From NCBI GenBank assembly GCA_903900155.1, contig CAIUMD010000054.1, forward strand, positions 1-46,017: a DNA stretch of 46,017 bases. Reading direction: 5' to 3'. This document shows, one piece after another, positions 34,193 through 43,993 of this stretch. How positions within the stretch are numbered: the stretch's first letter is position 1; every line of letters begins with the position of its first letter. This DNA is from an uncultured Caulobacterales bacterium. Lineage in GTDB: Bacteria; Pseudomonadota; Alphaproteobacteria; Caulobacterales; Caulobacteraceae. Made by a program: the position numbers and the translations under genes. The notes under the pieces are model-generated. The model made no database searches, was not told where the DNA came from, and was given only the letters and a program-made list of their open reading frames with translations.

Positions 34193-37192
34193 CTAGAACT
34201 TCTTGCGCAGGCCCACCTTGTAGGTGCGGCCCAGCGGGTCGCCGGTGAACGGGTCGTAGCCCAGGTCCAGGCGAGCGTAGGACGGATCCTTGTCGAACAG
34301 GTTGGTGATGGCCAGGGTCAGGGTGGTGTCCCACGGCAGCAGGGCGCGATAGGCCAGGTTGGTCAGGACCTGCTTGTCGATCTTCTTGCCGGCGCTGATC
34401 GTCACGCCCGCGCCGGTGGTGTCCTTGTAGGCGTTGGCGGCGAACGGCGCGGTGCGCTGGTCGGTGTAGCTGCCGATATAGTGGACCGACAGACGCAGGT
34501 TATGGATGCCCGCATTCCATTCGGCGAAGACGTCGCCCTTCCACTTGGGGATCGGCACGACCGTGGTCTGGTAGTTCAGCAGGCCCACGGCGTCGAAGGC
34601 CTTCTCGACCGTGATGCCCTCCACGACGGTGGCGCCGACCTTGTATTTCTGGATGTAGGTCGCATTGCCGCCGAAGGTCAGGTCGCCGCCGACCACCGCC
34701 TTGAACCGGTACTCGGCCGAGAAGTCGAAGCCCGCGTTCTTCACCGGCGCGCCGTTGATATAGCTGGTGCGCAGGCGGGCGATGCTGGTGGTCGGCGTCC
34801 CGCAGGCGCCGTTGAAGGTGAAGCGCGAGACCAGGCCCGCATAGGCCGGGTCGGCGCAGTTGTTCGCCCCGGCCGCGCCGTTCGGATAGAGCGAGGCGAC
34901 CATGCCCGCCACGGGCTCGGCGACGATCGGGTTTTTGAAGTCGAAGTAGAAGTAGTCGATGCTGGCCTTGAATGCGCCGGCGTTGAACAGCGTGCCGAAA
35001 TTGTAGGTCTTGGCTTTTTCCGGCTTCAGGTTCGGGTTGCCGAAGATGTCGACGGCCCGGAATACGCCCAGGATGCCCTGCAGCGAGGTCACCGAGGTGG
35101 TGGTGGTCTGCGGATCCGGCGGCCCGCGGAAGGTCGAGCCGGCCGAGGCGCGGAACGCCAGCCACGGCATGGCCTGCCAGCGCAGCGAGGCCTTGGGGTT
35201 GAAGGTCGAGCCGATGCCGTTGCCGTACTTCTCGTAGCGGGCGGCGAACTGGGCCTGGAAGTCGTCGGTGATCGGCACGCTGAGCTCACCGAAGCCGGCC
35301 ATTACGTCGCTCTGGTTGTCGGCTTCGTTGCCGACCCCCAGGAACATGAACGGGCCGTTGCGGGCCGAACCGGTGCAGTTGGTCACGCCGAAGTCGGGCG
35401 TGTTCACGCACGGATTGATCGCGGCGTTGCTGATGTCGTTATAGTCGGCCTTGAAGTAGCTGCGGCGATACTGGACGCCGGCGGCCCAGGCGACGTCGCC
35501 GCCCGGCAGGCTGATCGTGGTCTTACCGTTCAGCACGGCCTCGCCAACGAATAGGCGCGAAGACTGCTTGGTCGACAGCTTCTTGAAGAACCAGTCGACC
35601 AGGTCCTTGTTGTTGGCCAGGGCCGAATTGTAGCCCGGATTGGCCACGCCGGTGATGGCGTTGGACGGGATCGCGCTGGCGAAGGGGTTGTAGTACATGC
35701 ACTGGCCGACGCCGGGCGCGCCCTGGATGCCGGGTAGCGACGGGTTGCTGTCGCACAGCGGGCCGCCCAGGCCTTGCAGGGCCAGCGCGAAGCGGTTGAC
35801 CAGGGTGTCGTAGCCGGTGCGGATGCCGACTTCCTGCGAATAGGTCAGCGCGACGTCCCAGCCGATGCCGTTATCGAATTCACCCGACAGGTCCGCCGAC
35901 ACCCGGAAGGCGTCGAACGCGCGCGCGCCGATCGAGGGGCCATAGCCAAACTTCGGGTTGCCGCCGATGCCGAACGGCCGGTTGGCCGCGTTCAGCGCGC
36001 CACCGGCGAAGATCGCGCCGGGCGCGGTGGTGACCGCGCCGGTGGCCAGATTGGTCAGTTGCACCGTCGGGTTGGCGGCCATGAAGGCGATCAGGCCGGG
36101 GTTCGTCGCCGGCACGAAGTAGCGCCCGGCCAGGGCCGCGATCGGCGCGACTTCCGCCGTCGGCGTCGCCAGGGCGGCATAGGACGGCGAGGTGTTCCAG
36201 TCGGGCACGTCGGTATGGGCGTACAGCACCTCGGCGTGGAATTTGGTCTTGGCCGACAGGTCGGTGTTGACCTCGGCATAGGCCTGAACCGCGTTGGACT
36301 TTTCGACAAGATTGTCGAACGGCGTGTAGTGCCAGTAGCAGACCGGGGTCAGGCCGCTGAAGCCCGGGAAGCCGCCCAGGCCCGCGCAGGCCGGATCGCG
36401 CATGCCGCTGGTGGTGCTGGCCAGGGGAATGAAGGTCGATGGATTGCCGGCGGCCGACCAGCCGGCCTCGGGGTTGCTCAGATACGGCTGGTTGGCCCAC
36501 TTGCGGTCGGCGACCGACAGCTTGGAGCGGTGCTGCCAGCCGATGCTGGCCAGGACATTGCCGTTGTCCCAGGTCTTGCCCCAGGTCAGGCTGCCGCCGT
36601 AGTCTCCCTTCGAGCCGTCGATGCGGCGGTAGTCGGCGGCCGCTTCCAGGCCTTCGAAGTTCTTCTTGGTGATGAAGTTGACGACGCCGGCGATGGCGTC
36701 CGAGCCGTAGGTGGCGGCCGCGCCGTCCTTCAGCACTTCCAGGCGGCCGATCGCGGCGGCGGGAATGATGTTGGTGTCGACGATGCCCGCCCCGGCCGCG
36801 CCGAACGGGTTGATGGCCAGGCGGCGGCCGTTCAGCAACACCAGGGTGCGCTGCGAGCCGAGGCCCCGCAGGTTGACCGAACCCGAGCCCTCCGAGCCCT
36901 GGGCGCGGCTGTCGAACTGGTTGGTGTCGCCCAGCACGCCGTTGGAGATCGACAGCGCCTTCAAGAGTTCGACGGTGGAGGGCGAACCGCGCTTCTGCAG
37001 TTCCTCGGCGCCGATCACGTCGACCGGCAGGGCCGCGTCCTCGGGCGTGCCGCGGATGAACGAGCCGGTGACGACGACCTCCTCGACCTCGACCGGGGCG
37101 TCGTTGCGTTGCTGGGCGAAGGCCCCGCCCCCGGCTAGCGACATGGCCAGCGCGAGGCAGGAGCCTCCACGCAGGAAGCTGGTTCGTTTCAT
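34193..37192 (-). CDS. TonB-dependent receptor, large type
   Basis: A 999-residue outer-membrane receptor. The signal peptide is about residues 1-26 (SCLALAMSLAGGGAFAQQ). The plug starts at VEVEEVVVTGSFIRGTPEDA, includes GSVNLRGLGSQRTLVLLNGR and ends near GVVNFITKK. The barrel closes with YKVGLRKKF. The VTGSxIRG opening and long barrel are typical of the Caulobacter, Xanthomonas and Shewanella receptors linked to carbohydrate or peptide uptake. GGGAGGGA before the ATG is a strong ribosome site. It is divergent from the efflux operon. Its downstream neighbour on the same strand is the 779-residue receptor, separated by a terminator, so they are probably expressed independently. Confidence 0.95.
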   Translation of the reverse strand: MKRTSFLRGGSCLALAMSLAGGGAFAQQRNDAPVEVEEVVVTGSFIRGTPEDAALPVDVIGAEELQKRGSPSTVELLKALSISNGVLGDTNQFDSRAQGSEGSGSVNLRGLGSQRTLVLLNGRRLAINPFGAAGAGIVDTNIIPAAAIGRLEVLKDGAAATYGSDAIAGVVNFITKKNFEGLEAAADYRRIDGSKGDYGGSLTWGKTWDNGNVLASIGWQHRSKLSVADRKWANQPYLSNPEAGWSAAGNPSTFIPLASTTSGMRDPACAGLGGFPGFSGLTPVCYWHYTPFDNLVEKSNAVQAYAEVNTDLSAKTKFHAEVLYAHTDVPDWNTSPSYAALATPTAEVAPIAALAGRYFVPATNPGLIAFMAANPTVQLTNLATGAVTTAPGAIFAGGALNAANRPFGIGGNPKFGYGPSIGARAFDAFRVSADLSGEFDNGIGWDVALTYSQEVGIRTGYDTLVNRFALALQGLGGPLCDSNPSLPGIQGAPGVGQCMYYNPFASAIPSNAITGVANPGYNSALANNKDLVDWFFKKLSTKQSSRLFVGEAVLNGKTTISLPGGDVAWAAGVQYRRSYFKADYNDISNAAINPCVNTPDFGVTNCTGSARNGPFMFLGVGNEADNQSDVMAGFGELSVPITDDFQAQFAARYEKYGNGIGSTFNPKASLRWQAMPWLAFRASAGSTFRGPPDPQTTTTSVTSLQGILGVFRAVDIFGNPNLKPEKAKTYNFGTLFNAGAFKASIDYFYFDFKNPIVAEPVAGMVASLYPNGAAGANNCADPAYAGLVSRFTFNGACGTPTTSIARLRTSYINGAPVKNAGFDFSAEYRFKAVVGGDLTFGGNATYIQKYKVGATVVEGITVEKAFDAVGLLNYQTTVVPIPKWKGDVFAEWNAGIHNLRLSVHYIGSYTDQRTAPFAANAYKDTTGAGVTISAGKKIDKQVLTNLAYRALLPWDTTLTLAITNLFDKDPSYARLDLGYDPFTGDPLGRTYKVGLRKKF

Positions 37193-37723
37193 TGGTTTTC
37201 CCTCCCTCGATTATTTTTTGAACTGGCGGTTCGTCATGGAGCGACCCCAGTGGAGTGCGGCGGACGTTCAGCTGGGCGGCGATCTCCCGAATCCACACGT
37301 CCGCACGCGCACGGGCAGGCCGGCGCACCGTGAGGAGCGTTCTTTTTCGAAACTTGGCGATGCGCCTTCTGGAGCCGACAAACCTTGGTTCCCCTTGGGG
37401 TCGGACGCTTGAAAAGCCACGCATACAGCCCAGGATTTGCAACCAAGGCGGATGCCAATCACAAAGATCGAACATCTGTTTCGATGATGTGGTATGTTTT
37501 ACAGCGCCGTCAACCGCTGCAACGTAAGGGCAACAAGGCCTGCGTCAGCCCGCCGCACTGCTGACAGGTATGGGATCAGCGATCAGTTATGACGCGTGCA
37601 TCGCAACATAAGCTTCGCTAAAGCGTTGGACGGGGGGTTTTCCTGCGGGGGCAGGACCCCTAAGTGGGAAACCGTTGGTCGCCAAACTCGCCATGCGCGG
37701 GACATAATTGGGTTGGGATTTCT
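37193..37723. other. 531-base divergent control region
   Basis: The region separates the large receptor gene and the efflux operon. AT-rich stretches lie near 37205-37225 and 37480-37505. CGCTAAAGCG at 37615-37624 is a small palindrome that could be an operator for the efflux operon. I see no gene here. Confidence 0.45.
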
Positions 37724-39241
37724 ATGCGTTTCGCCAAGACCGGCGCCCTCAGGCGTCCAGGCCGGCCTTCTGGCTTGTCCCATGCCCTGCTGATTGGTGC
37801 GGCCGCCCTCACAGGCGCGGGCCTGTCGGCCTGCACCACGCCGGCGCGCCAGGTCGACGTGAAGCTGCCGACCGCCTTCGAGGCGCCAGATTCTTTAAAA
37901 GGGGCTGGCTCGCCCCTGGCGTCCCAGGCGCTGGACCAGTGGTGGACCGCCTTCAACGATCCGGTCTTGAACGATCTGATCGCGACCGCACTGCAGAAGG
38001 CTCCTGACGCCCGCATGGCCGCCGCCAAGCTGGAAGAGGCCCGCGCCGTGCGCAGCAGCCAGATCCGGCAGATCTACATCCCGCAGACGCCGCTGACCGG
38101 CTCGGCCAAGCGCACCGAGACCGACATCATCGACCGGAGCGGCACCGGCGGTTTCACCCTAGGCGGGGTGAGCGAGACCTACGCCGTCAACTTCGACGTT
38201 TCTTGGGAGCTGGACCTGATCGGCCGCCGCAGCGCCGCCCGCCGCGTGGTCGACAACGACCTGGCTGCAGCCCGCTTCTCGTATGAGGGCGCCCGCGCCG
38301 CCCTGGCCGCCAATGTCGCCCAATCCTATTTCGAAGCCCGCGGCTACGCCGTGCAGCTGGAAGACGCTCGCGCCAACGCGACCATCGCCGAGAACCTGTT
38401 CAAGGTCTCGGACGAGAAGGGCCGCCGGGGCCTGTCGGCCACCTCCGAAGGCGACCGCACCGCCGCCGACCTCGCCCAGTCTCAAGCCCAGGTCGCCCTG
38501 GTGGAGGCCCAGCTGCAAGCCGCCCGCCGCAGCCTGCTGATCCTGGTCGGCAAGGGCGTCGATCCGCTGGCCAGCCTGCCGGTCGAGCCGGTGCTGGCCA
38601 AGGCCCCGCCGGTCCCGGCCTCCGCGCCCGCCGAGCTCTTGGCCCGCCGCCCCGACGTCCGGGTGGCGGCCGCCCGCCTGGCCTCGGCCTCGGGCAATCT
38701 GAACATCAGCGAACTGGCCCTGTTCCCGACCCTGACCCTGACGCCGGGCATCGGGATCCAGAAGCAGATCAGCCCCAGCTTCCTGGTCCCGGGCTCGACC
38801 CAGTCGACCACCAGCTCGGCCTGGTCGATCGGCGCGGACCTGTCCATCCCGATCCTGAACATCCCCAGGCTGATGGCCGACATCAAGGCCGAGAACGCCC
38901 GCGTCGAGCAGGCCGCCGTGACCTACGAGAAGACCGTCCAGACGGCCTTCGGCGAGACCGAGAACGCCCTGGTCCAGCAGGCCGCCGACGAGCGTCGCGT
39001 GACCCTGCTGGCCGCCGGCGAGCGCCGGGCCTCCAGCGCCTACGAGGCCAGCCGGAAGGGCTACGCCGCCGGCCTCACCGACCTGACCACGGCGCTCCAG
39101 GCCGAACAGTCCTGGCGCAACGCCCGCACGGCCCTGACCGGGGCCCAGACCCAGGCGCTGCAACGCGCCGTCCAGACCTACAAGGCGCTCGGCGGCGGCT
39201 GGTCGCCGCAGAGCATTCCCCAAAAGCCTTCCGCGCAATGA
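37724..39241 (+). CDS. RND efflux outer-membrane lipoprotein, NodT family
   Basis: A 505-residue outer-membrane factor of the TolC/OprM class, forming the exit duct of an RND pump. The signal peptide ends in a lipobox with Cys37 (LTGAGLSACTTPA), so the mature protein is lipid-anchored. Two repeated outer-membrane efflux domains follow, each with long alpha-helical hairpins (VAQSYFEARGYAVQLEDARA in the first, ENALVQQAADERRVTLLAAG in the second). LLARRPDVRVAAARLASASG is a NodT-family hallmark. The start is set at the ATG giving MRFAKTGALRR; the frame opens 20 codons earlier without a signal-like beginning. It overlaps the adaptor gene by four bases (ATGA). Confidence 0.93.
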   Translation: MRFAKTGALRRPGRPSGLSHALLIGAAALTGAGLSACTTPARQVDVKLPTAFEAPDSLKGAGSPLASQALDQWWTAFNDPVLNDLIATALQKAPDARMAAAKLEEARAVRSSQIRQIYIPQTPLTGSAKRTETDIIDRSGTGGFTLGGVSETYAVNFDVSWELDLIGRRSAARRVVDNDLAAARFSYEGARAALAANVAQSYFEARGYAVQLEDARANATIAENLFKVSDEKGRRGLSATSEGDRTAADLAQSQAQVALVEAQLQAARRSLLILVGKGVDPLASLPVEPVLAKAPPVPASAPAELLARRPDVRVAAARLASASGNLNISELALFPTLTLTPGIGIQKQISPSFLVPGSTQSTTSSAWSIGADLSIPILNIPRLMADIKAENARVEQAAVTYEKTVQTAFGETENALVQQAADERRVTLLAAGERRASSAYEASRKGYAAGLTDLTTALQAEQSWRNARTALTGAQTQALQRAVQTYKALGGGWSPQSIPQKPSAQ

Positions 39242-40329
39242 GACCCGACACGATGACGACCCGCTCTCCGATCGCCACCGCCCTGGTCTGCGGCGCCCTC
39301 CTTGTTGGAGGAAGCGGCCTGACCGCCTGTGGCGGCAAGAAGGACGCCGACAAGAAGTCCGCCGCTCCGGCCGCCGCTCAGGCGCGCACGGTCAGCGTCG
39401 GCAGCATCGAGACCCGGCCGCTGGGCGGCGGGGTCGAGGCGTCCGGCCTGCTGGTCTCGCGCGAAGAAGCCGCCGTCGGCTCGGAGCTGACGGGCTACCG
39501 CGTCGCGCGGCTCTATGCCGACGAGGGCGATTGGGTTCGCGCCGGCCAGCCGCTGGTCCAGCTGGACGACACCCTGCTGCGGGCCCAGGTCGAGCAGCAG
39601 GCTGCCGTCACCGCCCAGTCCCAGGCCGAGGCCAAGCGTGTCGCCGGCCTCGATGGCCAGGGCATCCTGTCCCAGGAGCAGATCGAGACCCGCCGTTATC
39701 AGGCGAAAGCCCAGGAAGCGGCGCTCAAGGAATTACGCACCCGCGCCTCGCGCATGACCATCACCTCGCCGGTCAGCGGCCGGGTGCTGTCGCGCGGCGT
39801 GCAGCCCGGCCAGATCGCCGGCGGCGGGACCAATCCGTGGTTCACCATCGCCCGCGACGGCCTGGTCGAGCTGGACGCCGAGGTCAACGAAGCCGACCTG
39901 TCGGGCCTCCGCGAAGGCCAGTCGGCCCAGGTCAGCCTGCCCGGCGGTCAGTCGATCTCGGGCGTCGTGCGCCTGATCAGCCCCCGCGTCGACAGCGCCA
40001 ACCGCCTGGGCAAGGTGCGCGTGCGCCTGCCCGTGCGTCCGGACCTGCGCCCCGGCGGCTTTGGCCGCGCCACTTTCGGCGCCTCGGGCGCGAGCGTCAC
40101 CGCCATTCCGGAATCGGCCATCCGCTATCAGGCCGACGGTCTGTCGGTGATGACCGTCGACAGCAACAACCGCGCCCACCAGGTCGCCATCAAGGTCGGC
40201 CAGAAGGGCGGCGGCTGGGCCCAGTTGGTTCAGGGCCCGCCCGCCGGCACGCGCGTCGTGCTGGGCGGCGCCTCGTTCGTGGCCGACGGCGACACCATCC
40301 GTCCCGCGACCAACCAGGCCGCCCGCTGA
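39238..40329 (+). CDS. RND efflux periplasmic adaptor (HlyD/MFP family), lipoprotein
   Basis: A 363-residue membrane fusion protein linking the inner-membrane pump to the outer-membrane duct. A lipobox with Cys31 (GGSGLTACGGKK) anchors it to the inner membrane. The lipoyl half-motif RLYADEGDWVRAGQPLVQLD precedes a coiled-coil hairpin (AAVTAQSQAEAKRVAGLDGQ). The second lipoyl half (ITSPVSGRVLSRGVQPGQIA) and beta-barrel domain follow. It begins four bases inside the outer-membrane gene and its stop overlaps the permease start by one base, so the three proteins are made from one mRNA. Confidence 0.94.
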   Translation: MRPDTMTTRSPIATALVCGALLVGGSGLTACGGKKDADKKSAAPAAAQARTVSVGSIETRPLGGGVEASGLLVSREEAAVGSELTGYRVARLYADEGDWVRAGQPLVQLDDTLLRAQVEQQAAVTAQSQAEAKRVAGLDGQGILSQEQIETRRYQAKAQEAALKELRTRASRMTITSPVSGRVLSRGVQPGQIAGGGTNPWFTIARDGLVELDAEVNEADLSGLREGQSAQVSLPGGQSISGVVRLISPRVDSANRLGKVRVRLPVRPDLRPGGFGRATFGASGASVTAIPESAIRYQADGLSVMTVDSNNRAHQVAIKVGQKGGGWAQLVQGPPAGTRVVLGGASFVADGDTIRPATNQAAR

Positions 40330-43300
40330 TGGCTAGCGAACACAAGGCCGGTGAGAAGACCGGCGAGCTGAAGATCTCGGCCTGGGCGATCAAGAACCCG
40401 ATCCCCGTCGCGGTGCTGTTCCTGGCGCTGATGATCGCCGGCTTCGGCTGCTACCTGACGCTGCCGATCAAGCAGTTCCCCAACGTCGAGTTCCCCGCCG
40501 TGACCGTGACGGTCACCCAGAGCGGCGCCGCGCCCGGCGAGATGGAGACCCAGGTCACCCGCCCCATCGAGGACGCGGTGGCCGGCATCTCCAACGTCAA
40601 GACCATCCGCTCTTCGGTGGTCCAGGGCGCCTCGACCACGACGATCGAGTTCAATCTTGGCGAGGACCTGCAGAAGGTCACCGACGAGGTGCGCTCCAAG
40701 GTCGACCAGACCCGCTCGATCCTGCCGCGCGAGGTCGACGAACCGATCGTCCAGCGTCTGGAGATCACCAGCGCTCCGATCATCACCTACGCCGTGTCGG
40801 CCCCGACCATGAGCTCCACCGAGCTCTCATGGTTCATCGACGACACCGTCACCCGCGCCCTGCAGGGCGAAAAGGGCGTGGCCCAGGTGGCGCGCGTCGG
40901 GGGGGTGGATCGCGAGATCAACGTCGTCATCAATCCCGACCGCATGGCCAGCTTCGGCGTGACCGCGCCGCAGCTGAACCAGGCCCTGGCCAATTTCAGC
41001 GTCGACGCCCCCGGCGGCCGCGCCAATATCGGCGGCCGCGAGCAGACCCTGCGGGTGCTGGGCGCGGCGACCACGGTCGAGCAGTTGCGCCAGATCACCA
41101 TTCCGATCGGCGGCAACCGCTATGTGAAGCTGACCGACGTGGCCGAGGTGGGCCAGGGCTCGGAAGAGCAGCGCGGCTTCGCCCGCCTGGACGGCAAGAA
41201 CGTTGTCGCCTTCCAGGTGATGAAGACCCGCGACTCGAGCGACGTCGCCGTCGAAGACAACGTCAAGAAGGCCGTCGACGCCCTGGAGGCCAAGCGGCCG
41301 GGCGTGTCGTTCGTGAAGATTTTCTCGACCGTCGACGAGACCCGCGCCAGCTTCGCGGCCACCGAGCGCACCCTGCTGGAAGGCATGCTGCTGGCCTCGC
41401 TGGTGGTGTTCCTGTTCCTGCGCGAGTGGCGCGCCACCTTGATCACCGCCATCGCCATGCCGGTGTCGCTGGTCCCGACCTTCGCCTTCATGGCGGTGAT
41501 GGGCTTCTCGCTGAACGTCGTGACCCTGCTGGCCCTGACCCTGGTCATCGGCATCCTGGTCGACGACGCCGTGGTCGAGATCGAGAACATCGAAAAACGC
41601 GTCGCCCGGGGCCAGCGGCCGTACCAGGCGGCGATGGAGGGGGCGGACGCCATCGGCCTGGCGGTCGTGGCCACCACCTTCACCATCGTGGCGGTGTTCG
41701 TGCCCGTCTCGTACATGCCCGGCACGCCCGGCCAGTTCTTCAAGGAATTCGGCCTGACCGTCGCCGTGGCGGTGCTGTTCTCGCTCGTCGTGGCCCGCCT
41801 GCTGACTCCGCTGCTGGCCGCGTACTTCCTCAAGCCGGCCAAGAATCCGCACCCGCGCAAGGCGTTCAAGGGCTTCTATCGCAACGTGCTGGACTGGTCG
41901 CTGGACCACCGGATCCTGTCCTGCATCATCGGCGGCCTGATCTTCGTCGGCTCGATCATGCTGGCCGGCTTCCTGCCGACGGCCTTCCAGCCGGCCGGCA
42001 ACGCCAATTACTATTATCTGAAGGTCCAGGGCCCGCCCGGCGCGACCACGGCCGACATGGAGCGCACCGTCCAGGCGGTGACCACCTTGTTCCGCAAGCG
42101 TCCGGAAACCGCCCACGTCTTCGCCCAGGTCGGCTCGAACATCGGCAGCGGCTGGGGCGGCCAGAGCGGGACCGACATCCGCGACGCCACCATCACCATC
42201 GTGCTGAACGGCGATCGCGACCTGACGGTGACCGAGATCAAGCAGGTGGTCCGCGACGGCCTGCGCCAGATCCCCGACGCCCGGGTCAATCTGCTGGGCG
42301 ACTGGGGCTCCTCGGACGTCCAGACCATTCTGACCGCCGAAGACGGCCCCCTCCTCGAGCGCACGGCCGCCCAGGTCGAGCGTGAGATGCGCGGCTTGTC
42401 CACCGTCGCCGACCCGCGCCCCTCCAGCCCGCCCAGCGGTCCGGAGATCGTCATCCGCCCGCGCGCCGACGAGGCCGCCCGCCTGGGCGTCAGCGCCGCC
42501 GACATCGCCGCCATCGCCCGCGTGGCCACGGTGGGCGACATCGACGCCAATGTCGCCAAGATGACCCAGGGCGAGCGCCGGATCCCGATCCGCGTTCGCC
42601 TGCCGGCCGAGACCCGCGCCGACCTCCAGGCCCTGGGCGCCCTGCGCGTTCCCACCGCCAGCGGCGGTACGACGCGACTGGACAGCGTGGCCGACCTCTA
42701 CTTCCAGGCCGGCCCGGCCAAGATCGACCGCTTCGCGCGCAAGCGTCAGCTGACCATCGAGGCCGACCTCAACAACGGCGCCCAGCTGGGCCAGGCCATG
42801 ACCGACGTCGGCAACCTGCCGACCATGAAGAAGCTGCCCGCCGGCGTCACCCCGGCCACGGCCGGCGACCAGGAGGCCTTCGTCGAGCTGTTCACCGGCT
42901 TCGCCGTGGCGCTGCTGTCGGCGGTGGGCCTGGTGTTCGGCGTACTGGTGCTGCTGTTCCGCAGCTTCTTCAAGCCGGTCACCATCCTGTCGGCCCTGCC
43001 CCTGGCGATCGGCGGCGCGTTCTTCGCCCTCTTGGTCACCGGCCAGTCACTGTCGATGCCGTCGCTGATCGGTTTCCTGATGCTGATGGGCCTGGCGGCC
43101 AAGAACTCGATCCTGCTGGTCGAGTACGCCATCGAGCAGGAGCGGGCCGGCATGAGCCAGCGCGAGGCGATCATCGACGCCTGTCATGAGCGGGCCCGCC
43201 CGATCGTCATGACCACCTTGGCCATGATGGCCGGCATGCTGCCCACGGCCATGGGCATCGGCACCGGTTCGGAGTTCCGCCAGCCGATGGCCGTGGCCGT

Positions 43301-43460
43301 GATCGGCGGTCTGATCACCTCGACCGTGCTGTCTCTGGTGCTGGTGCCGGTGGTCTACGAGATCGTCGACGACATCGAGATGTGGCTGAAGCCCAAGCTG
43401 GGCCGCCTGGCGACCCCGCGTGAAGCGCCGAGCCAAGCCGTGCCGGTTGACCGCCTCTGA
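40329..43460 (+). CDS. RND efflux inner-membrane permease (AcrB/MexB family)
   Basis: A 1043-residue proton-driven drug or metabolite exporter. It opens with AIKNPIPVAVLFLALMIAGF, the first membrane helix, followed by the porter motif FPNVEFPAVTVTV. The proton-relay aspartates are Asp412 and Asp413 in helix 4 (VIGILVDDAVVEIENIEKR). A second set of helices starts near residue 850, with GLAAKNSILLVEYAIEQ and ARPIVMTTLAMMAGMLPTAM. The N-terminal and C-terminal halves show the usual internal duplication. The true start is the ATG at 40329; the frame is open far upstream through the adaptor gene, but that part is out of phase with any known protein. The cargo cannot be read from sequence. No repressor gene is adjacent. 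Confidence 0.95.
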   Translation: MASEHKAGEKTGELKISAWAIKNPIPVAVLFLALMIAGFGCYLTLPIKQFPNVEFPAVTVTVTQSGAAPGEMETQVTRPIEDAVAGISNVKTIRSSVVQGASTTTIEFNLGEDLQKVTDEVRSKVDQTRSILPREVDEPIVQRLEITSAPIITYAVSAPTMSSTELSWFIDDTVTRALQGEKGVAQVARVGGVDREINVVINPDRMASFGVTAPQLNQALANFSVDAPGGRANIGGREQTLRVLGAATTVEQLRQITIPIGGNRYVKLTDVAEVGQGSEEQRGFARLDGKNVVAFQVMKTRDSSDVAVEDNVKKAVDALEAKRPGVSFVKIFSTVDETRASFAATERTLLEGMLLASLVVFLFLREWRATLITAIAMPVSLVPTFAFMAVMGFSLNVVTLLALTLVIGILVDDAVVEIENIEKRVARGQRPYQAAMEGADAIGLAVVATTFTIVAVFVPVSYMPGTPGQFFKEFGLTVAVAVLFSLVVARLLTPLLAAYFLKPAKNPHPRKAFKGFYRNVLDWSLDHRILSCIIGGLIFVGSIMLAGFLPTAFQPAGNANYYYLKVQGPPGATTADMERTVQAVTTLFRKRPETAHVFAQVGSNIGSGWGGQSGTDIRDATITIVLNGDRDLTVTEIKQVVRDGLRQIPDARVNLLGDWGSSDVQTILTAEDGPLLERTAAQVEREMRGLSTVADPRPSSPPSGPEIVIRPRADEAARLGVSAADIAAIARVATVGDIDANVAKMTQGERRIPIRVRLPAETRADLQALGALRVPTASGGTTRLDSVADLYFQAGPAKIDRFARKRQLTIEADLNNGAQLGQAMTDVGNLPTMKKLPAGVTPATAGDQEAFVELFTGFAVALLSAVGLVFGVLVLLFRSFFKPVTILSALPLAIGGAFFALLVTGQSLSMPSLIGFLMLMGLAAKNSILLVEYAIEQERAGMSQREAIIDACHERARPIVMTTLAMMAGMLPTAMGIGTGSEFRQPMAVAVIGGLITSTVLSLVLVPVVYEIVDDIEMWLKPKLGRLATPREAPSQAVPVDRL

Positions 43461-43473
43461 GAACGACTGGGCC

Positions 43474-43895
43474 GTGATCATCAGGCCCTTCCACCCCGGC
43501 GACGAAGACGCCGTCGTCGGGGTGTCCCGCCGATCCAGCGCGAAGAGTTCGGGCTTTCCCTCACGGCCGCCGACCAGCCCGACCTCGCCGACATCCCCGC
43601 CTAGTACCAGGCCGGCGTCGGCCAGTTCTGGATCGCGAAGCTGGACGGAGAAGCCGTCGGCACGATCGCCCTGAAGGACATCGGCGACGGCGCCGCGCAG
43701 ACCCTGCTCGACACCGCCCTGGACCATGCCCGCGCCCACGGCGCGTCGGCGATCTGGCTGGGCGCGACCGAGGCCTTCAAGGCCGCCTACCGGTTCTACG
43801 AAAAGAACGGCTTTGCACTGGTCGACGCCGACGACCTGCCGGCGAGCTTCCCCCGCATGGCGGTGGATACGCGGTTCTATCGGCTGAACCTCTGA
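43474..43895 (+). pseudogene. GNAT N-acetyltransferase remnant
   Basis: A broken acetyltransferase gene. It opens with VIIRPFHPGDEDAVVGV, then shifts frame and continues IQREEFGLSLTAADQPDLAD followed by an in-frame TAG at 43602. After the stop the same frame reads GVGQFWIAKLDGEAVGTIAL, then AQTLLDTALDHARAHGASAI, and ends FYEKNGFALV...RFYRLNL. The acetyl-CoA pyrophosphate loop (R/Q-x-x-G-x-G/A) and the strand before it are missing from between DIGDG and AAQTLL, showing an internal deletion. Frameshift, nonsense codon and loss of the cofactor loop make it inactive. It directly follows the RND permease gene. Confidence 0.85.
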
Positions 43896-43900
43896 GGGCC

Positions 43901-43983
43901 CGTCCTCGCCCTTCGACAGGCTCGGGGTGAGGACTACGGAGACTCCGTAGAAACCTCATCCTGAGCTTGTCGAAGGACGAGGT
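43901..43983. repeat. Inverted pair of dispersed repeats, locus 3
   Basis: The right arm (43954-43982) matches the units at 15276-15306 and 22549-22579; the left arm (43901-43934) is a degraded reverse complement. CTACGGA and TCCGTAG form a further 7-base stem in the middle. The element separates the GNAT remnant from the convergent O-methyltransferase gene. Confidence 0.75.
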
Positions 43984-43993
43984 TTCGGCCCCT

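Noticed and set aside
34127..37138. Long plus-strand open frames opposite the 999-residue receptor
   Set aside because: Same reason: shadow frames with biased composition and no domains.
39531..40328. In-frame extension upstream of the RND permease
   Set aside because: It overlaps the adaptor gene entirely in another frame; the true start at 40329 overlaps the adaptor stop and begins just before the first membrane helix.
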